DNA of 64,000 nucleotides, taken from Scylla paramamosain. Taxonomy: Eukaryota > Arthropoda > Malacostraca > Decapoda > Portunidae. The notes under the pieces are model-generated. The model had not been told where the DNA came from. It did no database searches and worked only from the letters and a program-made list of their open reading frames with translations. Positions 45,114 to 58,552 of this stretch are shown piece by piece. The first letter of the stretch is position 1. Each line of letters starts with the position of its first letter. Position numbers and translations under genes: made by a program. Location: contig NC_087167.1 in assembly GCF_035594125.1 (NCBI RefSeq), forward strand, positions 2,038,501 to 2,102,500, in the 5' to 3' direction.

Positions 45114-46007
45114 AATTCAAAGGTTCGGGAAGCATGAGAGGAGAACTTTCTTGCCCCAACACAAGAGCCAGTCAACGCACGCCTCGCAGCCAGCCATGTG
45201 GGGCAAAGGAAAGTGATTGGGGATGCTTGCCGGGCCCGCCTTCTCATTTTCTTTCCTCTTCACCTCTCCTTCCTTCTTTCTCTTCCTCATAGCACAGAGT
45301 CACTGAACTTTTCCTCAAGCATTAATCATATGCCTCATATTGCAGCGCACCAACAATGTGTATGTGTACCTGAGGGTGCTTAAGAAAAAGAAATGTGTGT
45401 GTATATATGAGGGCAGTGTTAGGGTGAGTTTAATAGACTTCCATTTATCGCAGGTAATAAACTGTACCTGCAGTATACTACCTTGAATTAACCAGGAAAA
45501 AAACATATTAAACTTCAAGAAAAAATACGAGAGGAAGGACGGCCGAAGAGCATAACTGTGAACTTGAATTATTTCTAACAACCTCACCGTCACCCGATCC
45601 CCTTACTGCTTAAGCTCCTACCACTGATACCACACAAATGAATAAATAACAATAACAATCGCATACGAAGGTCTATTTTTACCTCACTTCTTCATATCAT
45701 TGCTAACCTCCCCATGATTTATAACCCTGACATCACTGCGCAAAGATGAGAAATGAGGAAGAGTATTGGTGCATTCAGCGAGGCGGGGAGCAGCAAGATT
45801 CCGTCATTGGGAAGTGCTGAACATTAGGACCGAGCTGCCTCTTCCTCTCTCATCACTGTCAATTATTCGCCTCTAGTACCCAGACCAGTTTTTATGGGAC
45901 GCTGTGACATCTTTATGGCTCAGACACTCGCGCCTCGGGTCCCTCCCAATCAGTTACGACAGTGAGGTATTTAACATTGCGAACGATTGTAGTGGTTACT
46001 TGCGGGA

Positions 46008-46011
<4 letters not shown>

Positions 46012-46076
<65 letters not shown>
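46012..46076. repeat. GA microsatellite
   Basis: About 64 bp of GA. Confidence 0.95.
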
Positions 46077-46079
<3 letters not shown>

Positions 46080-46117
46080 TATCGGGTTCGTCTTTTGTTT
46101 TGTCAGTGTGTATTTCC

Positions 46118-46119
<2 letters not shown>

Positions 46120-46180
<61 letters not shown>
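46120..46180. repeat. GT microsatellite
   Basis: About 60 bp of GT. Confidence 0.95.
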
Positions 46181-46182
<2 letters not shown>

Positions 46183-46396
46183 TACTATTTATCTTCTCTT
46201 TTTATCATGTCGTGCCTGATATTCTTGTCTTGCTCTCTCATTGAAATGTCTGTCCTATCCTTTCCTTTTCTCTGTTTGTCTGCGTGTGTGCAGTTTATGT
46301 CAAGACCACTAGGCTTTATGTCTCTTCCATCTGTCCTTGTCTGTCTGTCTGCCCGTCCGTCTGCTTCTCTCTGTTTCTCGTACACACACCCACACA

Positions 46397-46397
<1 letters not shown>

Positions 46398-46470
<73 letters not shown>
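46398..46470. repeat. CT microsatellite
   Basis: About 72 bp of CT preceded by ACACACCC units. Confidence 0.95.
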
Positions 46471-46476
<6 letters not shown>

Positions 46477-46818
46477 GACCCTCTGAAAACAGGATCGGCG
46501 CCGCCTTGGTCTAAGTCCCCAAGGGGTTTCCAGGTTTGGGTCTTTGTACTGCGCCGAGACTTCCCTGAGCCAGGAACCTTTTCTCCTCCTCCAGAAAGGC
46601 TCACGAAGGTCACGGGGCCAGACAGTGTAAATCAGGGCCTGCTTACTGGGCCTGATATGCGGCTATCACGTGCCCTTTTCAGCCTATTTCTTGCTGTTTT
46701 AAATGGTTCGCCCGCTCTTGGTTGTCGTTAATGCTCGGCTATTATTTTCCTAATCACGGATTTAAGTTTTTAAAAAGTAACCCAGAAGACAGGACCTTTT
46801 GTGGATCACCTGTTTCTC

Positions 46819-46819
<1 letters not shown>

Positions 46820-46891
<72 letters not shown>
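46820..46891. repeat. GT microsatellite
   Basis: About 72 bp of GT. Confidence 0.95.
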
Positions 46892-46892
<1 letters not shown>

Positions 46893-47962
46893 TTCAATTT
46901 CGATAATTTCATGCATAAATAAGAATGGAACTTTTTTTTTTGTGGTGACCTTTAGATTTGCATTTATTCCTTTAGGAAAAAGCAACTGAAATTTAATTAT
47001 TCATACAGGAAAGTTGGAAATTTGCATATAATGGGGAGGACAAACTTGTGCATTTATACTGAAGGTGTTACCGGTTCGAACTTGGCATCGGATAACTGGA
47101 TAACTGTTTCCTGCATATTACCATTTTTTCAATTTGACTTTCTATTTTACTTAATAGATGCATAGTGATTGCTATTTCTTATAGGCTAATGAATCTTCGT
47201 TGGAAGAGACACCGTGAAACAATGAAACTGTAATCTCCCTCATTGTCTAGAGCGCTCAGTCCACGAGCAACCTTCATTAGCATTTCATATTGACCCTTGA
47301 AGCGCCCGGCCAGCTGCAACTCATAAATATAACAATAATATGAACACTGCTTGCCGGCATAGATAATTGCCTGGACGGTGCCGAGTTGAGCGTCTGGCCT
47401 TCTCGATATGGCTGTCCCGTGCAACCGGTCACAGCGCTTTGTCGACTAGTTCACGCTCCTCTAGTATATGCTCATACCCCTCCAGCTCCCCAGGACCTTG
47501 TTATTAGGCGTACTCATAAAGAAAATGGATTATTCAATTTGCCTTTTCTAAATTGCAAAGCTCACTCAGCCATGGTAATGAATATATGCAATAAAACCTT
47601 CTCAGTCTGTAATTAGTTGACGCACACCCTGGTATATTCTGCCTTCCACTACCTGGCATAGGAGCTCCACTTTCACGGTCACCCTTGTTCCACAATCCTG
47701 GAAGACGAGAAGCAGTAGACCCGCTGACACCTTTCTCCTGCCTCGTACGTCTGAGTTAGTCACGGCGGGGGGTGTCAGTGACCAGGCAGCGCTGATGACC
47801 ACGCCGATACACTGATGGAGAGCCCCGCCTGGTCCTCCCTCACCGCTGCTCCTGGCCTTTGTCACATTATACTTGTGCAATTTTTCTCCCCCTATCACAA
47901 TTGCTTTCATCATGTGTTTGTGTTTTCCTTGTTGACAATGTGGGATTTATTTTAACTGCTGT

Positions 47963-47965
<3 letters not shown>

Positions 47966-48042
<77 letters not shown>
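47966..48042. repeat. GT microsatellite
   Basis: About 76 bp of GT. Confidence 0.95.
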
Positions 48043-48044
<2 letters not shown>

Positions 48045-48118
48045 TTGACGTGCACACTCTCTGTCTCTGTATGTTTGCCTGTTTCTGTTTTCATATCTGT
48101 CCCTATCTCTGCCCTTGT

Positions 48119-48231
<113 letters not shown>

Positions 48232-50985
48232 GGTGGGTGGCGGCGGGACTCAGCACATCAGACAACATGACCTGGACCTCCTACGGCTATAAATAATCGC
48301 GGGTCATGTAGTTTGTCTGCACCTCGCCCTGCCTTATCTGTGCCTCTGCATCACCTACCTGTGCAGCTCCGTCACACCCACTTCTATCCATGCCTCTTCC
48401 AGCTGTATTCTTGCCTCTGTCTTACCATTTTTCTGCTTCGCTTTCCTAAGGTGTCACAGTTTTCATGTTCTTACCTTCAATGTTTCCTGTTGTGGCTCTT
48501 TTCCCTGGTAACCTTCCCTCGCCCTTCCTGCCTCAAGCTGTCTCGTCCTCACCCCGCCAGCGTCCTTCGTCGCCCTTGCCCTCGCCCGCCGCTCACCTCT
48601 GCCAGTCACAACACAAGGAACGAATAACAATTGTATAATCATAAAATCAATAAATGAAATGCTGGTGATTTCATTAATTAAGGTTTATTAATGGCGATAT
48701 TGCATCTCGTTATGTTTATCATGAATTTCTTTTGCATGAGTTGCACGTTCTCTGAGAGAATTTTCCTTTGAGTTAATCAGCAATAACTATCTTTATTATT
48801 ATTATTATTAAATAGGAAATGGAGCGAGTTGTTGCTGGCTGAACAGCCTTGTCTGTTGATCAAGTGTGTTTTTTGATTGACCAGGTGAAATGTCCTTATT
48901 AGGTTTTCATTCCACCATGCCTTCTGTTGCTTGTTTTCATGTCTTCTACGACAACTTGTTGGTTTGCACGCAATGTTGCCCGTCACATTTATTGCCCATT
49001 GTCTTCACTGGACACAGCGCCTGGCAAACACGAGAAAGAGGACAGGTTTTCTTGTATTTTCTTCTTTTTTCTATCTATAGCCTTCTCATGAGTACCGTTT
49101 TTTTTCCCCATTTTGCGTTTTGTATAACAAGTTCAAACGAATGCAAATATGACATTATCTACAATATGTCCGAGTAAGTGCAGGGTTAACAAGGAGAAAA
49201 TAATATAAAACAAGTAGTAATGAGGAAGTTGTGGCGGTTGGCAACCTTCATGCTAATCAGCAGTGGAGGTACTAATATTAACAAAATTTCACTTCCAGGA
49301 TTTATTACATGTTTGTCGTAGTATCTTTTCAAAGTTTCATATTATGAACATAATTAAGCATATTTCCTGTGAGCTCCTCTGCTGCTATCACCGTGTAGAC
49401 TGTTATCTGTGTCCCGCGTCCTAAAGGTGGGTCAGTGGGACAGGGCAGGATTAGAGACCTCACCAGTGCAGCACCGGCAAGCCGGAACCGGATCGACTGC
49501 GGTGGTGTTGTGAAGCGCAGCGTCTAGTATTCAAGTTAATAGACTCAGATGCTACACGAAGTAAAGATTTTATTTATAGTGCTGTTAGTTGTACTTAAAC
49601 AATAATAACATCAAGAAAATGAAAATGCATGCATGACTCGACCAGGCCCTGGAATCATTTATCTGGCGGAGCAGCTGGCCGGGTAGTGTGCAGCCACCTG
49701 GCCTAAGTAGCTTATCAAGGATAAGCAAGCAGGGACAGTAGCCGTGAACAGGACATGAGTATGCGCCACTACATACTCTGTCTTCTACTCCTTGCTTAGC
49801 TTTCAGCAGTCTGTGATAAGTTTCTCCTTATTAAGTTAATATATCTTTTTCCTGCAAAGAAGCTTATGTAAATAAAGGTATTAGAGATCTGTGCCTAATC
49901 GAGTCGACATACAAGACGTGGGGACACTCCTACCACCCCTGGAACAAGAGAGCCGCGTGCGTCCGAGTGGAAGAAGTGGTGTTAGACCTCTTCCCTGTCA
50001 CCCAGGCAGGCCGGGGAGGGAGGGGCAGGATTGTCGGTGCGGCGGCAAAATAGAACAGTGAATATTTGGACTGGAATGTTCTTTCTCTTTTCCATCACCG
50101 TGTGAAATTATGAAGCACTGGTGACACTGTTGACAGACAGTACTGTAGCATATTGTTGCAATAATCAGTCATTGTCAGTCAATATTGCTTACAAGTTAAA
50201 TGAATTCGTATATAGCAACATCTGGCAACCTGTCTTGGCCAGTCGCCAGGATAGAGGCGCCAGGTATCATGGTGGGAAGGTCCCGCGGTGGCTGCGGCGA
50301 TTGAGACAACCACTATAAGGCGATGGGTGAGGAAGCGCGGCCCCACGCCGACACTGCGAGCAGGACAGAGAGGGAGGCTTTCATGCCATCCGGAAGGCGA
50401 CAAATGTTGAAGCAGGTGGAGGAAAAGAAGTCTAAAACTCATTGATTTAATAAGAAACAAATAATAAGAAATTAAAAAAAAAGCCAAACGGCGACTGTAC
50501 CACTGGATTACGCGCTCCATAAACTACACATGAACTTATTGCGTGAACCCTGCTATTGCTGCCCCTCACTGGATCTCCCGACACTTCGCACTCACCACAG
50601 ATTACAGAGGCAGAGTCGCCAGCCCCTGTGTCGCGGTTATTAACCCGAATGCCTGCTGCAGCACAACGTAATGACTGGGAGACGCAGACAGGCTAGCGGA
50701 CAGGAGAGTGTGGAGGATGGAGACAGGCAGATACAAATGGAAAGATGGTTAAGGAGACAGACAGGCAAACAGACAGAAAGACAGACAGACACAAATAGAC
50801 GGATACGTACATTCATATAAGCATACATTCATAAAGTACATACATGATGGAGTAGCAAAATGTATTAAAGAACTTTGGTTATTAAGCTGACCTTGAGCCG
50901 TTTTTTTTTTACTTTTTTTATATACTTGAGTGTGGGATTATTTATTTATTTTTATGAGTTTGCTAGATAGGTCATAAGTAATCCC

Positions 50986-50987
<2 letters not shown>

Positions 50988-51039
<52 letters not shown>
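50988..51039. repeat. GA microsatellite
   Basis: About 50 bp of GA. Confidence 0.95.
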
Positions 51040-51042
<3 letters not shown>

Positions 51043-51400
51043 ATACAGGAAAAGTCATAGTTAACGAGCGTGAGACTAGAATGAGCCTTGCGCGCCTCAC
51101 TAAACGAACTACACTTACACATGCGATCCCTGGTTCGGTCAGTGCTCCTTCAGGCAGGTCTTCTTGGCCCTCCACGCGCGGCTGATGGCCTGGCACGTGT
51201 TGGGTGGAGCTGACACACACACACACACACACACACGTCAGAGTCATCGTGTCGTCCCACCTCATCACTCAGCGTATCACAGTGTATCCCACATGTTAGC
51301 TCAGGCTCGTGTACTTCCCTTCTCCTCTCCCTCTTCCTCTTCCTACCCTATTGCTGCAGGGCCAAAGTCAGTCAATCAGTTCTCTTGCTCCTCCTCCTCC

Positions 51401-51460
51401 TTCTCTTCCTCCTCCTTCTCTTCCTCCTCCTTCTCTTCCTCCTCCTTCTCTTCCTCCTCC
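51401..51460. repeat. 15-bp tandem repeat, four perfect copies
   Basis: TTCTCTTCCTCCTCC is repeated four times without change. The phenylalanine/serine-rich frame across it is not accepted as a gene. Confidence 0.95.
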
Positions 51461-51589
51461 TCTGTACCCGACAGTTACAAGTGTTTCCCTAACAGCCAAG
51501 CAAGGACTAAAATTCTGTTTCTGCCTCGCTATCCTTTCGCAATTCTCCTCCTTCTCTCTCCTTTTCTTTCTTCAGTTTACTATTACTTC

Positions 51590-51593
<4 letters not shown>

Positions 51594-51662
<69 letters not shown>
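51594..51662. repeat. CT microsatellite
   Basis: About 66 bp of CT. Confidence 0.95.
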
Positions 51663-51667
<5 letters not shown>

Positions 51668-51825
51668 TCTGTGCATTCTCCTTTCCTTTATATTCTCCTT
51701 TCTTCTTTTGCTCTTTTTTTTCTGCATCATACTACTCTTGTTCCTCTTTCTTTTTCTATTGTTATTTTCTATGCATCGTTGTTGCCTCTATATTTCTGTT
51801 TTCTGGGTTTTTTTTTCTGCATCAT

Positions 51826-51829
<4 letters not shown>

Positions 51830-51915
<86 letters not shown>
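51830..51915. repeat. CT microsatellite
   Basis: About 84 bp of CT. Confidence 0.95.
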
Positions 51916-51918
<3 letters not shown>

Positions 51919-52267
51919 GTTTTTCTTTGTTAATTTCAATTCATAGCCCTCCTTTCTTCCTTATCCTTCCCTTCATCTCTCCTACGTGAAGCAATGTAGT
52001 GTTAGAGTCATTGTCTCACGTAGGTAATCACTCCAAGTACATGGTCGCGCGCCTCACCCTACTTACCTCGACCCTTCTCCTGCTACGGATCTCTCTCCCT
52101 CTCTCTTTTCTTCTCTGCTTCATCCATCCCCCAGCCACTCCCATTTGGTGTACCAGCATTGCTCCTTCTTCCCTCACCGCATCGCTCCCTACCTCTCATT
52201 CACCCCCTCTCGTCCTCCTTCTTGCTAGTGGAGGCTGAGACCAAGGCTTCCCACCCACGTCTCCCAA

Positions 52268-52269
<2 letters not shown>

Positions 52270-52302
<33 letters not shown>
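52270..52302. repeat. GT microsatellite
   Basis: About 32 bp of GT. Confidence 0.9.
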
Positions 52303-52310
<8 letters not shown>

Positions 52311-52987
52311 AGAAACTTCTTGCTCCCCTTATTGTGCATGACTGCCTACTAATATTCAATTTCTTGAACATGAACCCTTCAAAACTGTACAGAAAGCAAG
52401 TTACGTATACTGATATATTTGATCTCTGTCTCTCATCTATTTTTCTCTTTTACAAAGGAGGGCGTTGCATCTTGTTTTCGCCATGGGAATAGGCCGGGCT
52501 GGTCAGCGTTACAGTAAAATTATCCGTACATATTTTGGAAGTCTTTTTTTTTTCTTTCGGGAAGAGAAAACGGCTGAAACATAAAACTTGAAACTTACAG
52601 CAACGCACACGGCACCGTACGTCCAAAATGTTCTGAGAAAATTTAGGGAGACAAAAAATATGAAAACTCTTCAGTTTTTGCAGCTGCGTTTGAGTGTAGG
52701 TTGTTTTGAGGTTAGTGTCGATAAGCTGTTTCTTCCTCTCGCCTGTATAGTACTGATAAGGCCAACAAAAAAAATTAAACATGCTTTGCCTTTCCTATCT
52801 TATAAGTCAATGCATGCAACATGAAGTATAGCGTGCTTGCTCAGTTATATAATTGTCCTCGGTTAAAACAGAAGAAACTCGGTATTTCAGGAGTGGTCAT
52901 ATAATTCACTTAAACAGTCAACAGCCATTACAACAAATTATTGTAAAGAATAAGATGTTATTTCCAGTCAGCTTCATGGTTACGTTG

Positions 52988-53225
52988 ACCTGCCATTTTT
53001 TTCCCACCACTTTATTGCAGTTATTACACCTAGGGGCTTGGGGAGCTGAGGAAAAGTATGTCGCTTTTAACATAACTGAAATATCACTAACTGTCAACTA
53101 CTGAGCTAAGGTCACCTGCCACTAATATCTTTCCCACCATTTTATTGCAGCTATTACACCATAATTCTTGGCGGAGAGAGGAATAGTATGCCACATGTAA
53201 CATACTGAAACACCATTAAAAAATA
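52988..53225. repeat. Diverged tandem duplication, about 125-130 bp units
   Basis: ACCTGCC, TTCCCACCAYTTTATTGCAG, YTATTACACC and a purine-rich part ending in AGTATG occur in the same order from 52988 and from 53114. Each copy contains an acceptor-like TTTATTGCAG. Confidence 0.85.
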
Positions 53226-53972
53226 TAAAGATGTAATTACTTTGATAGTTACGACTTAAGACTCATGAAGGCAAATTAACCACAATGAACAAGATAAAGT
53301 GCATGCTGGTGCTCGTGAATATCTGAGTCTGCACGGATGCTTGCGGATCACTATTTTATTCCTACGCTACCTACGTGTAACTGACAGGAAAGGGGAACGA
53401 ACTGTTGTGGTGTTTGTAGTCGCGGCACGGTTGAGGCGAGGCGACCCCCTGGCGGGAGATGGGCTGCAACGAGGTGAGCTGCGGGGAGGGAGGGATGGAA
53501 ATGAGCAAGAGAAAGAGGAAGAAGAGGAAGCTGAGGAGGAAAAGGAAGAGAAAAAAAATGAAGCTGAGGAGGAAAAGGAAGAAGAGGAAGCTGAGGAGGA
53601 AGAAGAAGAGGGAAGCGAGGAGGAAACCGAATAGGAGATGGAGGAGGAGAAAGAAACATGAATTGAGGAGACTGAATGAGAGTAAGAAAAGGAAACACAT
53701 TAGGTAGGATTACATAGGATAACCAGACAGCAACAGAACTTTACGTAGGTCCTTGCTTGGCTGTTCGGGACCTACCTCTAAGCAGATACTTATTACAGAG
53801 ATAGGATAACGGAAAGGAAAATGAAAGGCGTGGAAGAGGAGAAAACCAAGAAGAAGAAGAAGAAGAAGCCAACAACAACAACAACAACAGTGAGGAGGGG
53901 AAGGAGGCGAGAAGGAAGACGACAAAGAAAGAGAAGTAAAAGAGGAATAAGAAAAAAAAAGAAAAGGAGGAC

Positions 53973-54012
<40 letters not shown>

Positions 54013-54596
54013 TGCAGTAGAAGTGGAGTGGCTGATGGCCCAGTAGATCTCTCTCCCTCCCTCGCCACCTCCACCGCAGTGTCTGCATTAATTCTCCTAC
54101 CCACAGTGCATTCTTGGCCGCACCTTAAAGTTTTACGCTAACCCTCCATCCTGAGTTATTATTTTTCCGCAAATGTTTATCGTCTAGTCTTCTAGAGTGA
54201 GGTGCATCGGTAATAAGGCTCCTTTTTTTCTCATAGCTGGGCCGAAAATTTTCTTATACCTTTAGTAAGAGTATCCTATTTTATATGCATGATTTCACCC
54301 AGCACCGCACACCTTACTGCCTTCCAGATCTTTATCCCGTAATGTCTTGTAAACTTTACCGTTATCAGCTTCCCGTAACTCCCACACTATGTATATTCAT
54401 TGTCGTTCTTCAAGCTGGTCGCCGTGCATTCCCCTACATAAGCAGTCGCCATGGTAGTGTCGCTCATACTGTTTTCTCTCGCCTCGAGCGGCAATAAGCT
54501 CTCCAGGTGGTCCGGCGCCCAGCAAGGGAGTTGGCAAGGCTCTTGAGGCCACGAGAGGTTGACTGACAGTGACCTAAAGAAATGACTGGAATCCGT

Positions 54597-54599
<3 letters not shown>

Positions 54600-54647
<48 letters not shown>
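54600..54647. repeat. GT microsatellite
   Basis: About 48 bp of GT. Confidence 0.95.
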
Positions 54648-54649
<2 letters not shown>

Positions 54650-56813
54650 TTATCGATGAATATATTCTGACAACACACGAACTATGCCTCATGCAAATTA
54701 TCATGCAGTCGTGTTGTTTATATGTCGCACTACTTCGAATGTCAAAAACCTGCTCTTGTTTTGTGGTTTATGTAGTGTCTCCCTTGAAAGCTCAGATCAG
54801 TATTTTATTTTCTGTTTTATTTATTTATATATATATATTTCTTTACAATGTGTTTATTCACGAGGATAATCGAGCTTCATCATTTGAGAGTTATGGAGAT
54901 GGGTTTGTGTGTTTAAAAGATTATTTCTCTTATGTTCTAAATTAAACCATTTATAACCTTAGTACAGTTTATTGAAACACTTAATTACTACTAGAAATCG
55001 AACTATGTATCACGTAGACAGTTTTGTCATTTTTAAATAAACTGCAAGGTAGTTCCGTGTCAGAGTACAATTCATATTAATCTGTATTGTGCTTGGAATC
55101 AGCAAACCTGTTCCCTGTCGTATCAACGCACGGGTCTGACCTGCGCACTGACTTTTTTTTCTCAAGGATTTGTCACATGCAAATGAAGTACATATTGTAG
55201 TGGAAGAAAAGATAAACAGTCGACGGGACACAATGAGAAAAAAGGTTTTCTGCTTAAGCCTTCACGATGCACATGCCGTGACCTTTTGGAGATGTAACTG
55301 GACGGATGGTATCATGTCTTTTATATACACAACTCCAAGCAGAGGAGTACAGATCAAAAGGAAAAAAAATATACCAGTGCAAAAACTGCATAAAAAGAAA
55401 TATCGTAAAAGAAAAGGTTGATTTAACGTCATTAGAATGAGAAAAGGAGGGAGGTAAATATCTATAGATTTCACCGTTAGAGGAAATATAACAGCTAAAA
55501 TATGTTACAGGATTTAAAAAAAAAAAAATGGACATGATAACTAATTACGCGTGTTTCAACGAAACTGCGTCCACTGACAGCTATTCACTGGGGCACTGAA
55601 AAAGAAAAACGTTAATGAAACTTTACTGAGGTGGAGTGAGAGGGTATATAGATAATTGCTGGAAGTAGGGGTAGTGATGACACAGATAGCTTCTGTGACT
55701 CTTTCATGTTCAATATTCGTGTGTGGCTGAAAGAAAGGGCACTAAAGAGTGACCTGTGCTAGAACTGCAGTACATGACAGGCAAGGGAGTTGCCTTCTTT
55801 TTACAGGGAGCGGAAGACAGTTCCTGCACTGAAACAGCTCACTGAGTGATGGTGATGGTAGAGAACTAACGGAGATAGAAGAAGAGATTTTTGAATCAGA
55901 GAAAATAATCGAATAAGAACTGGCTTGTAAAATAATCAGTTGAGGTATCTGATTAATTTTGTAGGAAGATATTTAATGTAGGAAGGCAATTGTTTAGTGT
56001 TATTAAAATTTTGATCATTGTTCAGAAAGTTATCTCTGATAAATACATGAATAAGTTGCTTTTCAATTAAGGTGCTTTTAAGAATACAAAGGTTTTTTTG
56101 CCCCTTTTAGAAATTGTACAAATATACATTAACCATTTCTACGCCAGTTGTGTAAGACAAGACTTTCAAATGACAAAAGTTAAAACAGCCATCACATTGC
56201 CGTTAACTGAACAATAATTTAAACTGATCATAAATAACAGTCGGGGAGAAGAACAGATGATCAAAGAGAACCACGTGGAACGCTTCCAGTGGCAGATTTA
56301 CAGCAGCGGCCATCAAATAGGGTGGCAGTAAATCAGACAGGAAGGAGATTAGATGTAAATGTAGAGCGAGAAGACATATATCTGTGCGCAGGTGGGCGTA
56401 TAAAAATAGTGATTTATGTGTAACTCATTGGAATATTCTAGCAGTCCTGAAAATGTCAAAGAAAAGAACACAGGTTTCATTACCTGCCAAAACTGCAGAT
56501 AAAGGGATAATTCTACTCATGATAGCTAAAAGACATGTAAAGTTTAATTTGCAGAAGCCAGAAGGATAATCAAACTAGCATAGAGTTGTTAAATGTCAAC
56601 GCTGTAGTGCCACTGAAAAAAATAGTTTTAGTACTTAAAACCTACTCCTTTCTCATTAATTTTACCTTTATACAAATATAGTCACACTGATGGCTACTTC
56701 AGAATATTCAAAACAGCACGACTTGTTGGAAGTGTATGAGAAGCAGCAAGGAACCGTTTATCTCATGCATGTAATGCGCTTCTCATGTATTGCTGATGCT
56801 TTTGTATGTGTGT

Positions 56814-56903
56814 ATGGATGGAGAGATGGATGGAATGGATGGATGGATGGATGGATGGATAAATAGTTATATAGCTAGATGTCATTTTCAGTCTGCCTGC
56901 TTA

Positions 56904-56984
<81 letters not shown>
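56814..56984. repeat. GGAT tetranucleotide and GT arrays
   Basis: Imperfect GGAT units (56816-56861) and, after a 45-bp spacer, a 77-bp GT array that abuts the truncated retrotransposon. Confidence 0.93.
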
Positions 56985-56986
<2 letters not shown>

Positions 56987-58125
56987 TTCCAAACTACCCT
57001 CCTACGGCTTCTATCCTTCTCTCTGTAACTTCATCTCAAGTGTCCTTTCTGACCGTTCTGTTGCTGCTGTGGTAGACGGTCACTGTTCTCCTGAATCTAT
57101 TAACAGTGGTGTTCCTCAGGGTTCTGTCTTGTCACCAACTCTCTTCCTATTATTCAACATTGATCTAAACCAAACTTCTTGTCTTATCCACTCGTACGCT
57201 GAAGATGCAACCCTGCACTTTTCCACGTCTTTTCATAGACGTCCAACCCTTAAGGAAGTAAACAGATCACGCAGGGAAGCCATAGAACGCCTGACTTCTA
57301 ATCACTCTAAAATTTCTGATTGGGGCAGAGCAAACTTGGTATTGTTCAATGCCTCAAAAACTCAATTCTTCCATCTATCGACTCTACACAAACTTCCAGA
57401 CAACTATCCTCTCTTTTTTCAATGACACTCAACTGTCCCCCTCTTCTACACTGAACGTCCTTGGTCTGTCCTTTTCTTATAATCTAAAATGGAAACTTCA
57501 CATCTCATCTCTAGCTAAAACAGTTCCTCTGAAGTTAGGTGTTCTGAGACTTCTCCGCCAGTTTTTCTCACTTCCCCCCCAGCTGCTAACTCTGTACAAG
57601 GGCCTTATCCGTCCATGTATGGAGTATGCTTCATATGTCTGGGGGTTCCACTCATACCGCTCTTTTAGACAGGGTGGAATCAAAAGCTTTTCGTCTCATC
57701 AACTGCTCTCCTCTAACTGACTGTCTTCAGCCTCTTTCTCATCGCCGCAGTGTTGCATCTCTAGCTATTTTCTACCGCTATTTTCATGCTAACTGCTCTT
57801 CTGATCTTGTCAACTGCATGCCTCCCCTCCTCCCAAGCCTCGCTGCACAAGACCTTTCTCTCACCCCTATTCTGTCCACCTCTCTAATGCAAGAGTTAAC
57901 CAGTATTCTCAATCATTCATCCCTTTCTCTCGTAAACTCTGATAAACTCTGGAACTCCTCCTATGACTTGAATTCCTTCAAGAGGGAGGTTTCAAGACAC
58001 TTATTCTTCAATTTTTGACTACCGCTTCGGACCCTATTTGGGGACCGGCATCTCAGTATGCTTTTTTTTTATCATTAGATTTTTGTTGCCTTGGCCGGTG
58101 TCCCTCCTACATAAAAAAAAAAATA
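56985..58125 (+). mobile_element. 5'-truncated non-LTR retrotransposon (reverse transcriptase and 3' end)
   Basis: Reverse transcriptase sequence begins at the edge of a GT array (KLPSYGFYPSLC). It runs through SGVPQGSVLSPTLF, a degenerate catalytic YAED box (57195-57206), and the thumb/C-terminal part (LIRPCMEYASYVWG, LDRVESKAFRLIN, SSYDLNSFKREVSRHLF) to a stop at 58016-58018. The 3' tail ends in an A-rich run near 58125. Two frameshifts break it: one in a T run near 57415 and one in a run of five G near 57642. I recognise the C-terminal part as a non-LTR type common in crab genomes (Jockey/CR1-like; exact clade unsure). Confidence 0.9.
57000..58018 (+). pseudogene. Broken reverse transcriptase frame of the non-LTR element
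   Basis: The coding remnant occupies three successive frames, joined near 57415 and 57642. It keeps the palm motif SGVPQGS but has glutamate for the first aspartate of the YADD catalytic pair. The endonuclease domain and the fingers of the polymerase are missing upstream. It cannot make a working enzyme. Confidence 0.88.
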
Positions 58126-58552
58126 GAAAAAATAGAAAAACAAGTCTGAAAATTTCTTTTTTTAGATTTTTTTTTTCGGATCAACAGTTAGTTTTTTTTT
58201 TTTCGCTTTTTTTTATAAACCTTAATCTTCTTCACACTTAAAGAAATAAAACTGGTCAAACGCGAATAATCCCTCTTAAGTCACAGTCATTCATTCTTTT
58301 TGTGAAATCGTGAGATCATACAAAAGCAATTTTTTATTTTTTTTACGTCGCTTTATGTAAAGTGGTCTCAATAAGACTTGCATGAAGTGTTCTCTTATCG
58401 AAGCAGGAGTGAGTGGCGGGCGTTGCCTTGACACTGAGGGTGGGGACAGATATTGGAGTGTACGTTTAATCTCAGCGGTGGTGTCAATCACAACCAGTAC
58501 AGCCTGGATAGAAAAAGTAGCTCATCTTTGTATTGTCTTGTTCCCCCTACAG

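Larger units (their letters stand above)
52310..56780. other. Intergenic stretch
   Basis: No gene is supported. It contains a diverged tandem duplication (52988-53225), purine-rich GA/GAA sequence at 53500-53640 and 53810-54010 that gives glutamate- or lysine-rich frames, and a GT array at 54600-54647. From about 54950 to 56780 it is AT-rich with nothing recognised. Confidence 0.5.

Noticed and set aside
45904..46731. 275-codon open frame, the longest in the window
   Set aside because: It runs through GA, GT and CT arrays; the nonrepetitive end has no recognisable domain.
51164..51989. 251- and 226-codon serine/phenylalanine/leucine-rich frames
   Set aside because: They follow CT arrays and a 15-bp pyrimidine repeat and are open in two frames at once, as expected from simple sequence.
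53299..53707. Glutamate- and lysine-rich frames with coiled-coil appearance
   Set aside because: The purine-rich tract gives charged frames in several phases; there is no splice context and no domain.
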